NCBI GenBank assembly: GCA_963747965.1
Contig: CAVVGZ010000004.1
Span: 434,001-498,000 of the forward strand
Reading direction: 5' to 3'
Origin: CAVVGZ01 sp963747965
GTDB lineage: Bacteria; Chloroflexota; Anaerolineae; Anaerolineales; Anaerolineaceae
Length of the DNA stretch: 64,000 bases
Under the pieces are notes generated by a model that did no database searches, was not told where the DNA came from, and worked only from the letters and a program-made list of their open reading frames with translations. The translations under genes and the position numbers were made by a program. Below are positions 54,101-63,624 of this stretch, piece after piece. Position 1 is the stretch's first letter, and each line of letters starts with the position of its first letter.

Positions 54101-56525
54101 AAGGCTCCAAGGCGTGTTCAACCATAGCGGTATGGAAGGCAGCCGATACCGGCAGCATCACTGTTGAAAAACCCCTTTGTTCCAGATATTTCTTTGCCTG
54201 TTCAATATCCCTGGTTGGTCCAGCCAGGACCACCTGATTTCTGGTGTTCCAATTAGCCACCCCAACTCCTGGCAGATCATTCAAACTATCAGTGATTTTC
54301 TCTAAATCACCTTTAACCGCCAGCATTGCGCCGCTGTCGTGACCATCAACGGCCGGGGCAGCCATCGCTTTACCCCGGTGATAAGCAAGACGCAGGAAAC
54401 TATCATCATCGATTGCACCGCTTGCCCACAAGGCTGTCAGTTCACCAAAACTGTGCCCGGCCACAAAGTCCGGTTTAAATCCTGCCTGGCTTAACTGCTT
54501 GAAAAGTCCAAAACAAAATGCTCCAATAGCAGGTTGGGCATTCTCCGTGGCGGTTAAGCTCTTCTCCTGGGCTTGGACGGCAGAATCATTAAACACTGGA
54601 GGGGGGTAAACAATCCCGGTGAGATTTGGCCTGCCATCCTCGATGAAAATTTTATCCATCCTGGAAAATGCCTGGCGGAATTCCGGATAGTTGATTGCCA
54701 GTTCTTTACCCATCTCCAGGTATTGTGAACCCTGGCCAGGGAATAATGCCACCACCTTATCATCGGAATCTAAACCATGCTCCCGGTAGAAGATTCCCCT
54801 GGGATGCTCCCAGGATTCATCCGCCTTTTCCTGTAACAAATTCAACGATGTCTTTAAGGATTGGATGGCATCCACAAGCCCGGATGCCACAAATCCAATT
54901 CGGGTATCTGATTGTGGAATGGTTTTGGAACTGCTTTCTGTTACCAAATGGTTATAGGACTGTTTTGCATGCGTGCTTTCCAATTCGGAGATGACATTCT
55001 TGCACAGATTAATCAGATCCATCCGGGTGGGCGCATTTAAGATGATCGTCTGGTAGAGATCATGAATTCTATAGGCATCCTGGTGGTCTCCTTGATATTC
55101 CTCAAGTACCACATGGAAATTTGTTCCGCCAAAACCAAAAGAACTAACTGCAGCGCGCCGCGGTGTTTGGGGATCCAACCGGAACCAGGGTCGGGTTTCT
55201 GTATTGAGATAGAAAGGGGAGTGTTCCAGGTCGAAGATTGGATTAGGTTTGGTGACATTTATCGTAGCCGGCAGCACTTTGTGGTGTAATGACAGGGCTA
55301 TTTTTATCAGGCTGGCCGCTCCGGCGGTAGCTTTTGTATGACCAATCTGCGATTTTACACTGCCAAGGGCAATTGAATTCGTCCTCAGATTTTCCACTCC
55401 AAAAACCAGTTTCAGACCTTCCACTTCAGCGGGATCACCCGCCATTGTACCGGTTCCATGGGCGTCTATCAATCCTACCGTTTCAGGTGCAAAGCCAGCT
55501 TCCTGGTATGTACGCTGGATAGCTTTCGCCTGGCCGGATGATCTCGGCGCATAGATGCTTTTAAACCTCCCGTCGCTTGAACTGCCAACACCTCTAATAA
55601 CCGCGTAGATCCGGTCGCCATCTCTTTCTGCATCTGCTAGCCGTTTCAGAACCACCAGCCCCAGGCCTTCGCCAACCATCATGCCATCGGATTTTTCATC
55701 AAAAGGTCGCACCGTATCACCGCCAGTAAATGCGGGAGTTTTGCTAAAGCACATGTAGGGTCCGATCGAGTTATCCGTATCTACTCCGCCGGTAATCATC
55801 ATATTGGCGCGTCCCTCAATCAATTCACTGACTGACATCTTAATCGCAGCCAGGGAACTGGCACATGCTGCATCAACAACGCAGTTTATACCCCCAAGGT
55901 TGAACCGGTTCGCAATTCTTCCGGCAACCACATTGGCGATCATGCCTGGAAAGGTATTTGTATCCCACTGAATATAGGCGGATTTGATCTTTTCGATAAT
56001 AATGTCAATGTCATTTTCTGGAACTCCGCTGTGCCGCAGGACTTTTCGCCACACCGGGTACTGCATTCTGGAAATCAAGGGATTGATCAGTTTCATACCC
56101 ATCCCAACCACTCCCACAATGACACCGGTCTGATCCCGGTCAAACTCAACCCCTTCTCCGTAACCGGCATCAGCCAGGGCATCCCGGGCTGCCACCAGGG
56201 CTAATAGTTGGGCAATATCGGTCACTTCAAGGATATTAGGAGGGAGTCCAAATTCCAATGGATCAAAATCAACATCCGGTATAAATCCTCCCCGCTTGCT
56301 GTAGACTTTGTCCGGTGCATTCGGATCAGGGTCATAATAATCCTCAATCTTCCAGCGGTCCTCCGGAACATCGGTAATACTGTCAATCTTCTTAATAATA
56401 TTTTCCCAGTATTCATTAACATTATGCGCGCCGGGGAAGATCGCTGAAATCCCGATAATCGCTACCGGAATGCGGCTCAAATTGGCTGTCGCCTTTGCGC
56501 TATGACTCTGTTGTTTTTCTTTCAT
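51156..56525 (-). CDS. pfaA: PfaA-like multidomain synthase: KS-AT-ACP-ACP-ACP-KR(structural half)
   Basis: 1789 residues from ATG 56525, eight bases after GGAGG. Ketosynthase about 20-470 with Cys221 (DAACASS), His356 (DAHGTGT) and His396 (GHTKATAG). Acyltransferase about 600-910 with FPGQGSQYLEMG and Ser692 in AGHSFGEL. A Gln/His-rich coiled linker (about 1075-1170) leads to three ACPs with phosphopantetheine serines 1253, 1365 and 1481. After about 1550 comes the structural half of a ketoreductase (GGVCLLTDDGSG ... GGYSGLVKTLGFEWPDV). Domain order is that of PfaA in omega-3 PUFA synthases. First gene of the synthase operon; own promoter upstream. Confidence 0.93.
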   Translation of the reverse strand: MKEKQQSHSAKATANLSRIPVAIIGISAIFPGAHNVNEYWENIIKKIDSITDVPEDRWKIEDYYDPDPNAPDKVYSKRGGFIPDVDFDPLEFGLPPNILEVTDIAQLLALVAARDALADAGYGEGVEFDRDQTGVIVGVVGMGMKLINPLISRMQYPVWRKVLRHSGVPENDIDIIIEKIKSAYIQWDTNTFPGMIANVVAGRIANRFNLGGINCVVDAACASSLAAIKMSVSELIEGRANMMITGGVDTDNSIGPYMCFSKTPAFTGGDTVRPFDEKSDGMMVGEGLGLVVLKRLADAERDGDRIYAVIRGVGSSSDGRFKSIYAPRSSGQAKAIQRTYQEAGFAPETVGLIDAHGTGTMAGDPAEVEGLKLVFGVENLRTNSIALGSVKSQIGHTKATAGAASLIKIALSLHHKVLPATINVTKPNPIFDLEHSPFYLNTETRPWFRLDPQTPRRAAVSSFGFGGTNFHVVLEEYQGDHQDAYRIHDLYQTIILNAPTRMDLINLCKNVISELESTHAKQSYNHLVTESSSKTIPQSDTRIGFVASGLVDAIQSLKTSLNLLQEKADESWEHPRGIFYREHGLDSDDKVVALFPGQGSQYLEMGKELAINYPEFRQAFSRMDKIFIEDGRPNLTGIVYPPPVFNDSAVQAQEKSLTATENAQPAIGAFCFGLFKQLSQAGFKPDFVAGHSFGELTALWASGAIDDDSFLRLAYHRGKAMAAPAVDGHDSGAMLAVKGDLEKITDSLNDLPGVGVANWNTRNQVVLAGPTRDIEQAKKYLEQRGFSTVMLPVSAAFHTAMVEHALEPFSVSVKEEIFNKPNLTVFSNSTGELYPQEPAVIQTMLADHVLKPVLFMQEIENIYKHGGRIFVEIGPKSVLTNLVNSILADKPHLSIALNLNGKKDSDLLFRQAVLQLRVAGLELADMDPWKDDRNQPEERKLSGVSVKLNGGFYISEKTRQAFENALQDDFKISVLKDNMRPENQTVISKTGDGGEGRGSLEMAGPVAIVPLQPQEQITQPQSENIASWGSRQIPDGTPSDLSEIFNHFQEHQRQTGQVHSQYLQNEAEFIKIFSQLMQTKLTILSDREFTRQAPDQISQVLQSVDNSLKHFENHQVETLRIHDQYLQEQAQISRQFVELARGESKLREIPITGMPPLRGEEQSRPAVSAKAIESPPVLESKQEVLSSLKEPAAVEQDSWHESTISNQVTKSAAGINLEEVSAAFLEIVSEKTGYPLETLDPEMDLEADLGIDSIKRVEIMGALQERFPQMAQPDTQILAGLRTIQEIILYMSDSSADDLPATIQIPENSQGQNVQPLSLPEAGSVKVDPQQLSAAFLEVVSEKTGYPLETLDPDMDLEADLGIDSIKRVEILGSIQERYPEIIQPDMSVLSEQRTLQQIIDLMGSDGQNGVISKTEPFSQEKQTQTVVPPTETAESKGMDEGLPLEEISRVFFETVSEKTGYPIETLEGEMDLEADLGIDSIKRVEILGAIQTRFPQLPQPDTERLGMMRTMQEFIDYLSQPVEKAEAAGPGPAIADATGSSANDLVRTVNLQPLSQPDVLDFNLPPGGVCLLTDDGSGVTVMLADKLIREGMKVTILDLLGKSHAGDPPIANGVERLQMDSLDEEQIQKKLAVLRDNGESTAVFIHVDAPYKKLDAEGGYYSQTRENILKQVFLLAKHLQPQLLLASKNGRAAFLTITRMDGRLGTKANIEFDPITGGYSGLVKTLGFEWPDVFCRSVDVSPLLDDERVAEIIWAELHDPNRLLREVGYDQEGRYTLNLANANTEGVS
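52050..52830 (-). repeat. Three tandem acyl carrier protein repeats
   Basis: Three ACP modules of about 112-116 residues pitch share the block DLEADLGIDSIKRVEI exactly and the flanking YP(L/I)ETL and ERFPQ/TRFPQ segments closely. Modified serines are encoded at about 52767, 52431 and 52083. Linkers between them differ in sequence, so the domains, not the linkers, are conserved. Confidence 0.92.
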
Positions 56526-56680
56526 CAAACCTGCCTCCAAAACCTACAAAAAATACCACTCCACCAAAGAATGCTGATTATTCGCAGTTGACACCGGCGA
56601 AGAGTTGTTACGTTTGCTTTAACCCTTAAGAACAGTGTTGGTTACTACAAAGTGGTTTTTGATCCTTATCGAATTTTAGA

Positions 56681-56709
56681 ATTATATTGAAGATTAATAC
56701 TTTTGTTAA
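56681..56709 (-). promoter_or_regulatory. Promoter of the pfa-like operon
   Basis: Minus strand: -35 TTAACA (56704-56709), 17-base spacer, -10 TATAAT (56681-56686), leaving a leader of about 150 bases before ATG 56525. The rest of the 56541-56884 gap shows no gene. Confidence 0.75.
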
Positions 56710-56884
56710 CAGATAAGTTTCCATTAATTGAGTTTCAGATTATAAGGGAAAGACATTAAAATGGGGTGAATTTCTTCCCTGAGGCGCCTTCCCGATATAG
56801 GTTTTACAGGTTATTTCTGAGGAAATTTGGTTTAGCCTGATGCCGGAATGAGAATGAAAGCCATATCATGTTATTTTGGACGAT

Positions 56885-59467
56885 TTATTCGTAATGGATT
56901 GCATCCAGGATCCGTATCGTTGCAGCCCGGCGGGCGGGGAAGATGGCTGCCAGCTGGGAAATCACCAGTGAAAGAACCACGCCAGCTAAAATAGCTGCCA
57001 TTGGAAGGACGTATGTCAAATTATATCCAGACATGGTGTTCATCGAGATGAAGAAAATCCGGGAAAGGATCACCCCGATCACTAACCCCAATATCCCCCC
57101 GATTAATCCCATGAGTGCCGCTTCTGCCAGGATCATACTCACCACCTGGCTGCGGGTCATTCCAACCCCGCGCAGCATGCCGATTTCCTGTGTACGTTCC
57201 ATTACATTCATTGTCAGGGTATTAACCACTCCCAGGGCAGCCACAACCATCGAAACCAACGCCAATACATCAAACATGCTGAACGCCTGGTTCATCAATA
57301 CTGAAACCCGCTGGCGGAGATCTACATTGGATTCGATAGTCAACCTGTCACGCTTGCCATATAAGGCATCAATATTATCTTCAACTTCGGGAATGGAATA
57401 GCCATCGGCGGCCTTTACCATGAATGCATTGGCGTCATTCACCCGAAAATACAGCCGCATATCATTCCAGTTTCCCTGTACTACCTGGCCCTGGTTATAA
57501 AAATCAACAACCACCGCTGCAATCTCAAATGGCCTGTACCCACTTTTTGTATTAAGCAGAATTTTATCTCCCGTTAACAGGCGATATTTCTCTGAAATAA
57601 CACTGGATACAAATACCGCATTTCCGTCTGCCAGGCGCTGCAGTGCTTTTGTAGGATTGGTGCCGCTATCTGAAAATACAAACGAGGTCACCTGGCTGTG
57701 CGCAGACGGATCAATACCCATGAATACAATTGAGTCGGTGACTCCATCCGGTTTGCGCCACTCGGCTTCAAGGTAACGGATGGGGGCAACCGCCTCCACA
57801 CCATCTACAGATTCCAGGTGTTTTTTTACCTCGTCCCGCATGGACACCGAGGAACTGACATACAAATCCCCGCCCATATAAGCATCGATCCAGGATGACA
57901 AATCTCCGCTGAATGACTCCGTCATACCCCTTACGATTAATATCATTGCCACACCAATCATCAAAGCAGCCACGGTCAGGGTGGTTCGTACCTTGGATCG
58001 CTGGATATTACTGCTGCCCAGTCTGCCGCTGTTTCCGTAGATCACCCGCATCATCGGCCGGGAAAGCCTTTCCCAAAGGGTGACACTTGCGGGAATCAGC
58101 AGGCTTGCACCAAAAAATAAACAGAAAACGGTCACACTTCCCATCCGAAATTGCACATCAAAAGGAAATGGATTGATAACCAGGATAAAGGTGGTTACAA
58201 CCAGTAGAATCACGCCGATCCTCCAGCTCCTTCTTAATAGCCAGCCTTCTTTTTGGATTCCTCTTACCCTCAGCGCCTCCAGTGGGGAGATTTTTCCTGC
58301 CTGGAGAGCCGGGATAACCGCCGCCAGCATGGTAACCACGATTCCCACAATTAAGCCGGTAATTAAGAGTGGGATGGGGATCGAAATGCCAGCCATATCC
58401 TGGTTTAACATCATCCCCATCAACCCGGTCAGGCTGCGGGATAGAAAAATCCCTAAAAGAGCCCCCAGAAGGGAGCCCACCAAACCCAGGAGGAGTGCTT
58501 CTATTAGCACCTGGGTGGTCACCTGGCGGCTTGTCATTCCTACAGTGCGCAGCATGCCAAATTCGCGCGTCCTCTCAACCACTGTCATGGCAAAGGCGTT
58601 GTATATCAAAAAAGCACCCACAAATAGGGCAATTCCGCTCAGAAAATTGAGCCCGATCTGGTAGCTGCCCAGCATTTGGTTCATGCGCTTGCCCTGCGAT
58701 GCTGGTGAGGTCACTGAAAAATTTTTACCCAGGCGGTTTTCAAGATCCATTTTTAGCTGTTCCAAGGCTTCCGTGGATATGTATCCTTCCTCGGCAACAA
58801 TATCCATTTGGTCCACACTGCCGGAGCGATTAAAAAGCTTTTGAACCACTCGTATAGGCAGTACACCAAAATCTCCATTGTTGGTCTGTCCGGCACCGTC
58901 ACGGTCAATAATACCGATTACCTGCACCCGCTCCCTGCCGTTGGGGGTTAATATTTCTACCCAATTATTTAGCTGGATCTTGTTTTCCTCGGCAAAAGAT
59001 TTTACCAATACTAATTCATAGGCATCATCATCCTGTAAAAAACGACCGGATAACAGCACGTATTCATGGGCCTGTTGTTCAATCACAGGATCAACACCAT
59101 GCAGAGTTAATCCCCCCATGCTGGCGCCAAAAAAATTGAAACCGATTTCAGATTGTGGAGCCTCATCGGCCAGCACGCTCTTGACTTTAATAGTGGGGAC
59201 CACTATCTCAACACCAGGAATGTTATTTACTTTGCGAATGTTGCGTTCGGAAAATCCCTCAGAGCTTCCTTCGACAGATGTGATAATCAGATTGGCTTTT
59301 CCTGACGTCTCTGCGAATAGCCGGGTAACCGAATTGAGAGCTGTCTGGTTTGTGATACCAATTGCCAGAATGGAGGCAACTCCCAGGATAATTCCAAAGG
59401 TACTTAATATTGCGCGGACCGGCCTTGTTTTAAAGGAACGCAGGAGCATCAACCGGTAGAGGTGCAT
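56885..59467 (-). CDS. MacB/FtsX-type ABC permease, two-module form
   Basis: 860 residues with two repeats of the pattern membrane helix, extracytoplasmic MacB-like domain, FtsX core. N-terminal helix ILSTFGIILGVASILAIGI; first FtsX core with VERTREFGMLRTVGMTSRQV and LLLGLVGSLLGALLGIFLS; second with MERTQEIGMLRGVGMTRSQV and ALMGLIGGILGLVIGVILS. The matching EFGMLR and EIGMLR coupling motifs mark the two modules. Such permeases extrude lipids, lipoproteins or peptides by mechanotransmission. Starts 33 bases after the ATPase gene and lies just upstream of the lipid synthase operon. Confidence 0.9.
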   Translation of the reverse strand: MHLYRLMLLRSFKTRPVRAILSTFGIILGVASILAIGITNQTALNSVTRLFAETSGKANLIITSVEGSSEGFSERNIRKVNNIPGVEIVVPTIKVKSVLADEAPQSEIGFNFFGASMGGLTLHGVDPVIEQQAHEYVLLSGRFLQDDDAYELVLVKSFAEENKIQLNNWVEILTPNGRERVQVIGIIDRDGAGQTNNGDFGVLPIRVVQKLFNRSGSVDQMDIVAEEGYISTEALEQLKMDLENRLGKNFSVTSPASQGKRMNQMLGSYQIGLNFLSGIALFVGAFLIYNAFAMTVVERTREFGMLRTVGMTSRQVTTQVLIEALLLGLVGSLLGALLGIFLSRSLTGLMGMMLNQDMAGISIPIPLLITGLIVGIVVTMLAAVIPALQAGKISPLEALRVRGIQKEGWLLRRSWRIGVILLVVTTFILVINPFPFDVQFRMGSVTVFCLFFGASLLIPASVTLWERLSRPMMRVIYGNSGRLGSSNIQRSKVRTTLTVAALMIGVAMILIVRGMTESFSGDLSSWIDAYMGGDLYVSSSVSMRDEVKKHLESVDGVEAVAPIRYLEAEWRKPDGVTDSIVFMGIDPSAHSQVTSFVFSDSGTNPTKALQRLADGNAVFVSSVISEKYRLLTGDKILLNTKSGYRPFEIAAVVVDFYNQGQVVQGNWNDMRLYFRVNDANAFMVKAADGYSIPEVEDNIDALYGKRDRLTIESNVDLRQRVSVLMNQAFSMFDVLALVSMVVAALGVVNTLTMNVMERTQEIGMLRGVGMTRSQVVSMILAEAALMGLIGGILGLVIGVILSRIFFISMNTMSGYNLTYVLPMAAILAGVVLSLVISQLAAIFPARRAATIRILDAIHYE

Positions 59468-59500
59468 ATTGTTTCTCTCCCTTAAGCAGTTCTGGATAAT

Positions 59501-60250
59501 CTACGATTCCAATTCTTCCATGGTATCCATGATCTGGCTTAATCGTTCCGCCGCAGGGAACGCAGCACCAAATTCTATTACCTTGCAGATCAGTCCGTCC
59601 CGTAAAAACACCACCCGGTCGGCATATATTGCCGCTCTCGGATCATGGGTGACCACGATGATGGTCTGGTTTAATTCATTGCAGGATTTACGAAGTGTTT
59701 CCATGATGACTTTCCCTGTCTTTGTATCCAGGTTGCCGGTCGGTTCATCAGCCAGCACGATGGTGGGTTCTGTCACCAATGCGCGTGCCATGGCTATCCG
59801 TTGTTGTTCTCCACCGGAGAGCTGGTCCGGTTTGTGGTTTTTCCGGTCTGCCAGACCTACCAGGCTCATCAGTTTGTCAATCCTATCCTGGTATTTACGG
59901 AGGTCCTTCCCATCAATGATTAGCGGCAGGGCAACATTTTCTTCAGCAGACAATGTGGGCAGCAGATTGAAGAATTGGAAAACAAAACCGACATGATGTC
60001 TCCTGGCAAGCGTTGATTCTTTGTCATTTAACCTGGAAATATTATTTCCCGCCAGGACGACCTCACCATCGGAGGGTTTATCAAGCCCTCCCAGAAGGTG
60101 CAGCAAGGTGGATTTTCCACTGCCCGATGGTCCCATTATGGCAATAAATTCTCCTTTTTCCACACTGAAATCCACATTAACCAGTGCATTGACAATGTGT
60201 TCCCCCAGCTGGTATCGTTTTTTAAGCTCTCTGCATTCTAAAACCGCCAC
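59501..60250 (-). CDS. MacB/LolD-type ABC transporter ATPase
   Basis: 249 residues. Walker A GPSGSGKSTLLHLLGGLDKPS, with LNDKESTLARRHHVGFVFQFFNLLPTLSAEEN split around the Q-loop, signature LSGGEQQRIAMARAL, Walker B VLADEPTGNLD and switch His VVTHDPRAA. The GGLDKPSDG and FQFFNLLP features place it in the LolD/MacB branch. Partner of the two-module permease downstream. Confidence 0.94.
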   Translation of the reverse strand: MAVLECRELKKRYQLGEHIVNALVNVDFSVEKGEFIAIMGPSGSGKSTLLHLLGGLDKPSDGEVVLAGNNISRLNDKESTLARRHHVGFVFQFFNLLPTLSAEENVALPLIIDGKDLRKYQDRIDKLMSLVGLADRKNHKPDQLSGGEQQRIAMARALVTEPTIVLADEPTGNLDTKTGKVIMETLRKSCNELNQTIIVVTHDPRAAIYADRVVFLRDGLICKVIEFGAAFPAAERLSQIMDTMEELES

Positions 60251-60284
60251 GGTGTCCTCTTTCTGACCCTTTTTTCCGGCCTAT

Positions 60285-62627
60285 CTATAAAGCATCATCA
60301 AAAATGTTTATTTCGCCTTTATAACCGTCAATTGTAACCCTCGTGCCATCCTTTAGCATGGGCGCCTCTGCTACAGAAACCACTGCTGGTATCTTATATT
60401 CACGTGCAATGATGGAACTGTGGGAGAGCATCCCTCCCGATTCAGAGATAACCCCGGCTGCTTTAGCAAATAAGGGGGTCCAGCTTACATCTGAATAGGG
60501 TATTACCAGGATATCACCATCCTCCAGTTTTTCAAAATCCTGTAAACCCCATACTTTCTTCACCAAACCGTCACAATAACCGCAAGATGTGGGAGTGCCG
60601 GTGATTTTTTTGCTGTTGGGCAGTTCTATGGGCGGCGGTGTTTCTCCATAGATGACAGTCGGAAGGATGATATTTTTAAATTCTTCCATCTCCTGCTTCC
60701 GCTGTGTTATCCATTGCATGGCCGTATCCCTGTCGATTTCCCCGTTTACAAGCTGGATAATCTCCTCCCTGCTGATTAAGAAGATATCGTCTCGCTCGGA
60801 CAGGATCCCATTTTCTAACAGGCGGTCTGCAATGGCCAGAAAATAATTCCGGTACAAGCCAAACCCGAAATTATAAACATATCCGATATATTCGCGGTAG
60901 TATCGGTATGTGCGCGCCAGCTTGTAGAGAATATTTAATGCCAAAACACGTGGGAATGGTTTTTGGATATCAGCAAATGATAGCTTTTTCCCGGAGGCGC
61001 TGTGATGCGGATTGTAATTCTCAACCAGTCGGAGAATTAAATCAGGATTCTCTCGCCAGGGAATAGTGGAAAAATTATTGCCGCTGTCGCTCAGATGACC
61101 AAAATCTTGCATAAAGCTATTAAACGCTGCCCGAAAAGTCTCACCTCCGTCGAGCCTGGTGAGCGAATTGCACCCTCCTACTCGCAGACAATTTTTCAGG
61201 TCATCGCTTAGATGAATATATTCTTCGTGAAGGTGTCTTATCCCGATAGAGGGATCAAACCGTTCTAGCTCTGTCATATCTTCTGTCACATCAATTTCTT
61301 CAAAACTTACCCCGATTTTCTTCAACTGCTGGTTCAGCATTCCGTTATAGATATACATGAGTAAAGGTCCCAGGATGAAATAATAGGCTGCTCTTTGATT
61401 CATATAAAACAGCCTGTCAATTTCTGCAAGGAGTTCTTTTTCATGGAGTTTTGTCAGATCGTTTAGATTAAATGTTCTTTGCTCAGCCTCAAGCTCTAAA
61501 ATAAATTTATCAATCTTCTGTGGAAAGTGGAATTTATCAACCATTGATCGGATGATATTAGGTGTCAGCCAGATCATCTGCCTGGTAAACTTCATTTTAG
61601 GCATTTTCCCGTGCTGTTTATCCATACCCATCATGATTTCAAGAATTTGCCTGGGTAATCCAAGGCGAACAAATATATCCCCAAGGACTCCCATATTGTA
61701 ATATGCCCGGTAATAAAAGGATTTTGCAAGGGAGTACGGATTAAGGTCATTTTTGCCGATAAATTCTGTCAGGATACGTATCCAGGCTCCATTTACCTGA
61801 GGAACATTGATGGACCATACCAGCGGTTTGATCATTCCTGGGAGCTGTTCTTTTGAAATTGAATTGGAATAGATGCTTAATTTATTAAGGCAGGTAATAT
61901 CCCTCATCTGCACCCAGTAGATATTTACACCATCCCAGACCCATTCCAGGTCAATATCACTGTCAAAAGTGGCTTGAATTGATTTTGCCTGCCCAATCAG
62001 CTTCTCCAATACCTCGGAATCCAGGTCATTCTGTTCAGGTTTGGTTATCCATCTGTCCCATTTATACACCCAGCGGTATGGGGTAAGTCCATCCTGGACC
62101 AGTCCTGTCCCGAAACCTTTAACAGCTTCAACTACAAACTCATCCATCCCTGTAATTGGATTTTTGGTAAATAAAACTCCAGAGTAGACTGCCGGCACCA
62201 TTTCCTGGATAACCACACCCATCTGAAGGTGCCTGTAATCCAGTTGGATTTTCTCTAAATAATTTTGCACCACATCATTTGTTGTCGAATTCCACACTTC
62301 AATAACCGCATCGATCACCTGGTCTTTTGGGACATTTAGCACACTCTTAAACTGACCCGCAAATGAAAAATTAGATCCATCTTCCCGGTTTGCTGAGGAT
62401 CGCACCGCATATAATTTATTGTCCAGTTTTTGGTTGATTTCCTTTTTCAAATCACCCAGCAGCGAATCATCCTTTTGTATATACCGATGGTAAGCATTCC
62501 AGGGAATAACAAGGGAAACCGGGGTTTTATATCCTGACCGGGATAACTTTAGCAGACTCTCTCCTTTTCCACCAATGCAGGAGATTTTCTTTTTTCCGGA
62601 TAAAGGGATGAGCAGGTCCTTCGCCAT
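60285..62627 (-). CDS. Dikinase-like phosphotransferase: ATP-grasp plus swivelling His domain
   Basis: 780 residues. N-terminal pyruvate-phosphate-dikinase ATP-binding domain (IGGKGESLLKLSRSGYKTP, AVRSSANREDGSNFSFAGQF, MVPAVYSGVLFTKNP). A long helical middle domain of about 400 residues is unlike PEP synthase. The C-terminal swivelling domain carries the phospho-His in SESGGMLSHSSIIAREY. No PEP/pyruvate TIM barrel is present. This is the architecture of rifampicin phosphotransferase and related enzymes that move the beta-phosphate of ATP to a small molecule. Located between a PlsY-like acyltransferase and a MacB-like exporter, it may phosphorylate a lipid headgroup or intermediate; that is inference. 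Starts 24 bases after the plsY-like stop. Confidence 0.85.
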   Translation of the reverse strand: MAKDLLIPLSGKKKISCIGGKGESLLKLSRSGYKTPVSLVIPWNAYHRYIQKDDSLLGDLKKEINQKLDNKLYAVRSSANREDGSNFSFAGQFKSVLNVPKDQVIDAVIEVWNSTTNDVVQNYLEKIQLDYRHLQMGVVIQEMVPAVYSGVLFTKNPITGMDEFVVEAVKGFGTGLVQDGLTPYRWVYKWDRWITKPEQNDLDSEVLEKLIGQAKSIQATFDSDIDLEWVWDGVNIYWVQMRDITCLNKLSIYSNSISKEQLPGMIKPLVWSINVPQVNGAWIRILTEFIGKNDLNPYSLAKSFYYRAYYNMGVLGDIFVRLGLPRQILEIMMGMDKQHGKMPKMKFTRQMIWLTPNIIRSMVDKFHFPQKIDKFILELEAEQRTFNLNDLTKLHEKELLAEIDRLFYMNQRAAYYFILGPLLMYIYNGMLNQQLKKIGVSFEEIDVTEDMTELERFDPSIGIRHLHEEYIHLSDDLKNCLRVGGCNSLTRLDGGETFRAAFNSFMQDFGHLSDSGNNFSTIPWRENPDLILRLVENYNPHHSASGKKLSFADIQKPFPRVLALNILYKLARTYRYYREYIGYVYNFGFGLYRNYFLAIADRLLENGILSERDDIFLISREEIIQLVNGEIDRDTAMQWITQRKQEMEEFKNIILPTVIYGETPPPIELPNSKKITGTPTSCGYCDGLVKKVWGLQDFEKLEDGDILVIPYSDVSWTPLFAKAAGVISESGGMLSHSSIIAREYKIPAVVSVAEAPMLKDGTRVTIDGYKGEINIFDDAL

Positions 62628-62651
62628 GGCTTTGTCCTCCCAGCAGAAAGG

Positions 62652-63362
62652 TCACTTAATTGGAATTCCAAACCGGTCACACATTTTTAATATACCCCTG
62701 CCCATTGGCCAGTCACCCATAACCTTGCGGATGTTAGTGTCCACCTGGTTGCGGTATTTATATGCCTTGCGGATATCGGGTGCCAGCGCTATCAGGAAGA
62801 GGATATTCACAGTTATTGCATAAATGAGGTAATGTACATTATGGGTGGTGAACCAGAGATATGGGATGATCAACCATAACCCCCCAAGATAAGCGATAGT
62901 AAAATCTTTCAAGATAAAAATTCCCACAAGCAATCCGGTCATGGAACAAAGGATCGCACCTACTGGCTCTATTGCCATGAGACCCCCGTAGATGGACGAA
63001 TATCCCCTGCCTCCCTTAAAACGGTAATATACCGGCCATATGTGTCCGATCATTCCTGCGATGGCAGCGTATAAAAAATATGGCTGCCCGGGATACATCA
63101 GGCGGACCACCAGAGTGGGGACAAAGACTTTAAGCATGTCCATTATCCCCAAAAAGCATCCAACCTTATCCCCGTGGAGCATACCCATGGTGGACGACCC
63201 CGTGCTGGTGGTTGAATAAGTATGTTCAGTGCCAGCAACTTTAACGTCCACTGGACCGATTTCTCCCTCTCCTGACAGCTTCTTATGGACCATGCGGGAG
63301 AATGAGATCGCACCCACCAGATAACAAACAATAAAAATAACGACCAATGTTGTAAGATCCAT
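62652..63362 (-). CDS. PlsY-like acyl-phosphate:glycerol-phosphate acyltransferase, divergent
   Basis: 236 residues, six or seven hydrophobic helices. Start at ATG 63362, seven bases after GAGG; a 33-base-longer start is possible. PlsY motif 1 is altered: GSSTMGMLHGDKVG in place of the usual GSGNxGATN. Motif 2/3 is well kept: GHIWPVYYRFKGGRGYSS for GHxxPVFxxFKGGKG. The C-terminal part is longer than in PlsY and ends in a hydrophilic tail. The enzyme probably transfers an acyl group from acyl-phosphate (or another donor) to a phosphorylated polyol; the altered motif suggests a different acceptor. Same strand and close spacing with the dikinase-like gene. Confidence 0.82.
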   Translation of the reverse strand: MDLTTLVVIFIVCYLVGAISFSRMVHKKLSGEGEIGPVDVKVAGTEHTYSTTSTGSSTMGMLHGDKVGCFLGIMDMLKVFVPTLVVRLMYPGQPYFLYAAIAGMIGHIWPVYYRFKGGRGYSSIYGGLMAIEPVGAILCSMTGLLVGIFILKDFTIAYLGGLWLIIPYLWFTTHNVHYLIYAITVNILFLIALAPDIRKAYKYRNQVDTNIRKVMGDWPMGRGILKMCDRFGIPIK

Positions 63363-63624
63363 CCGTGTGCCTCGCAGAAAAAGTAAATATATCACCTGGA
63401 AATAGAAAATATTCGCTTTTTAAGGTCTTAGATATTTATTTTTTTGTCTTTGGAATACGTATTAAGTATGATGGATTATTTGAACATCTATACAATAGCA
63501 TAAAACCAAATAATGAACAATTACGTTTTACATTCCTGCCGGTTGATCCTTAAGGGATAGTTGCCAGGATGTTTAGCTACGTATATGGATTGTAGAGATT
63601 CAAGGCAAAATTCCCGGCCTACCT
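63363..63624. other. Intergenic region between the plsY-like gene and the truncated KS copy
   Basis: About 260 AT-rich bases containing the plsY-like gene's expression signals. No gene recognised. Its right boundary is the abrupt edge of a duplicated KS segment at 63628. Confidence 0.5.
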
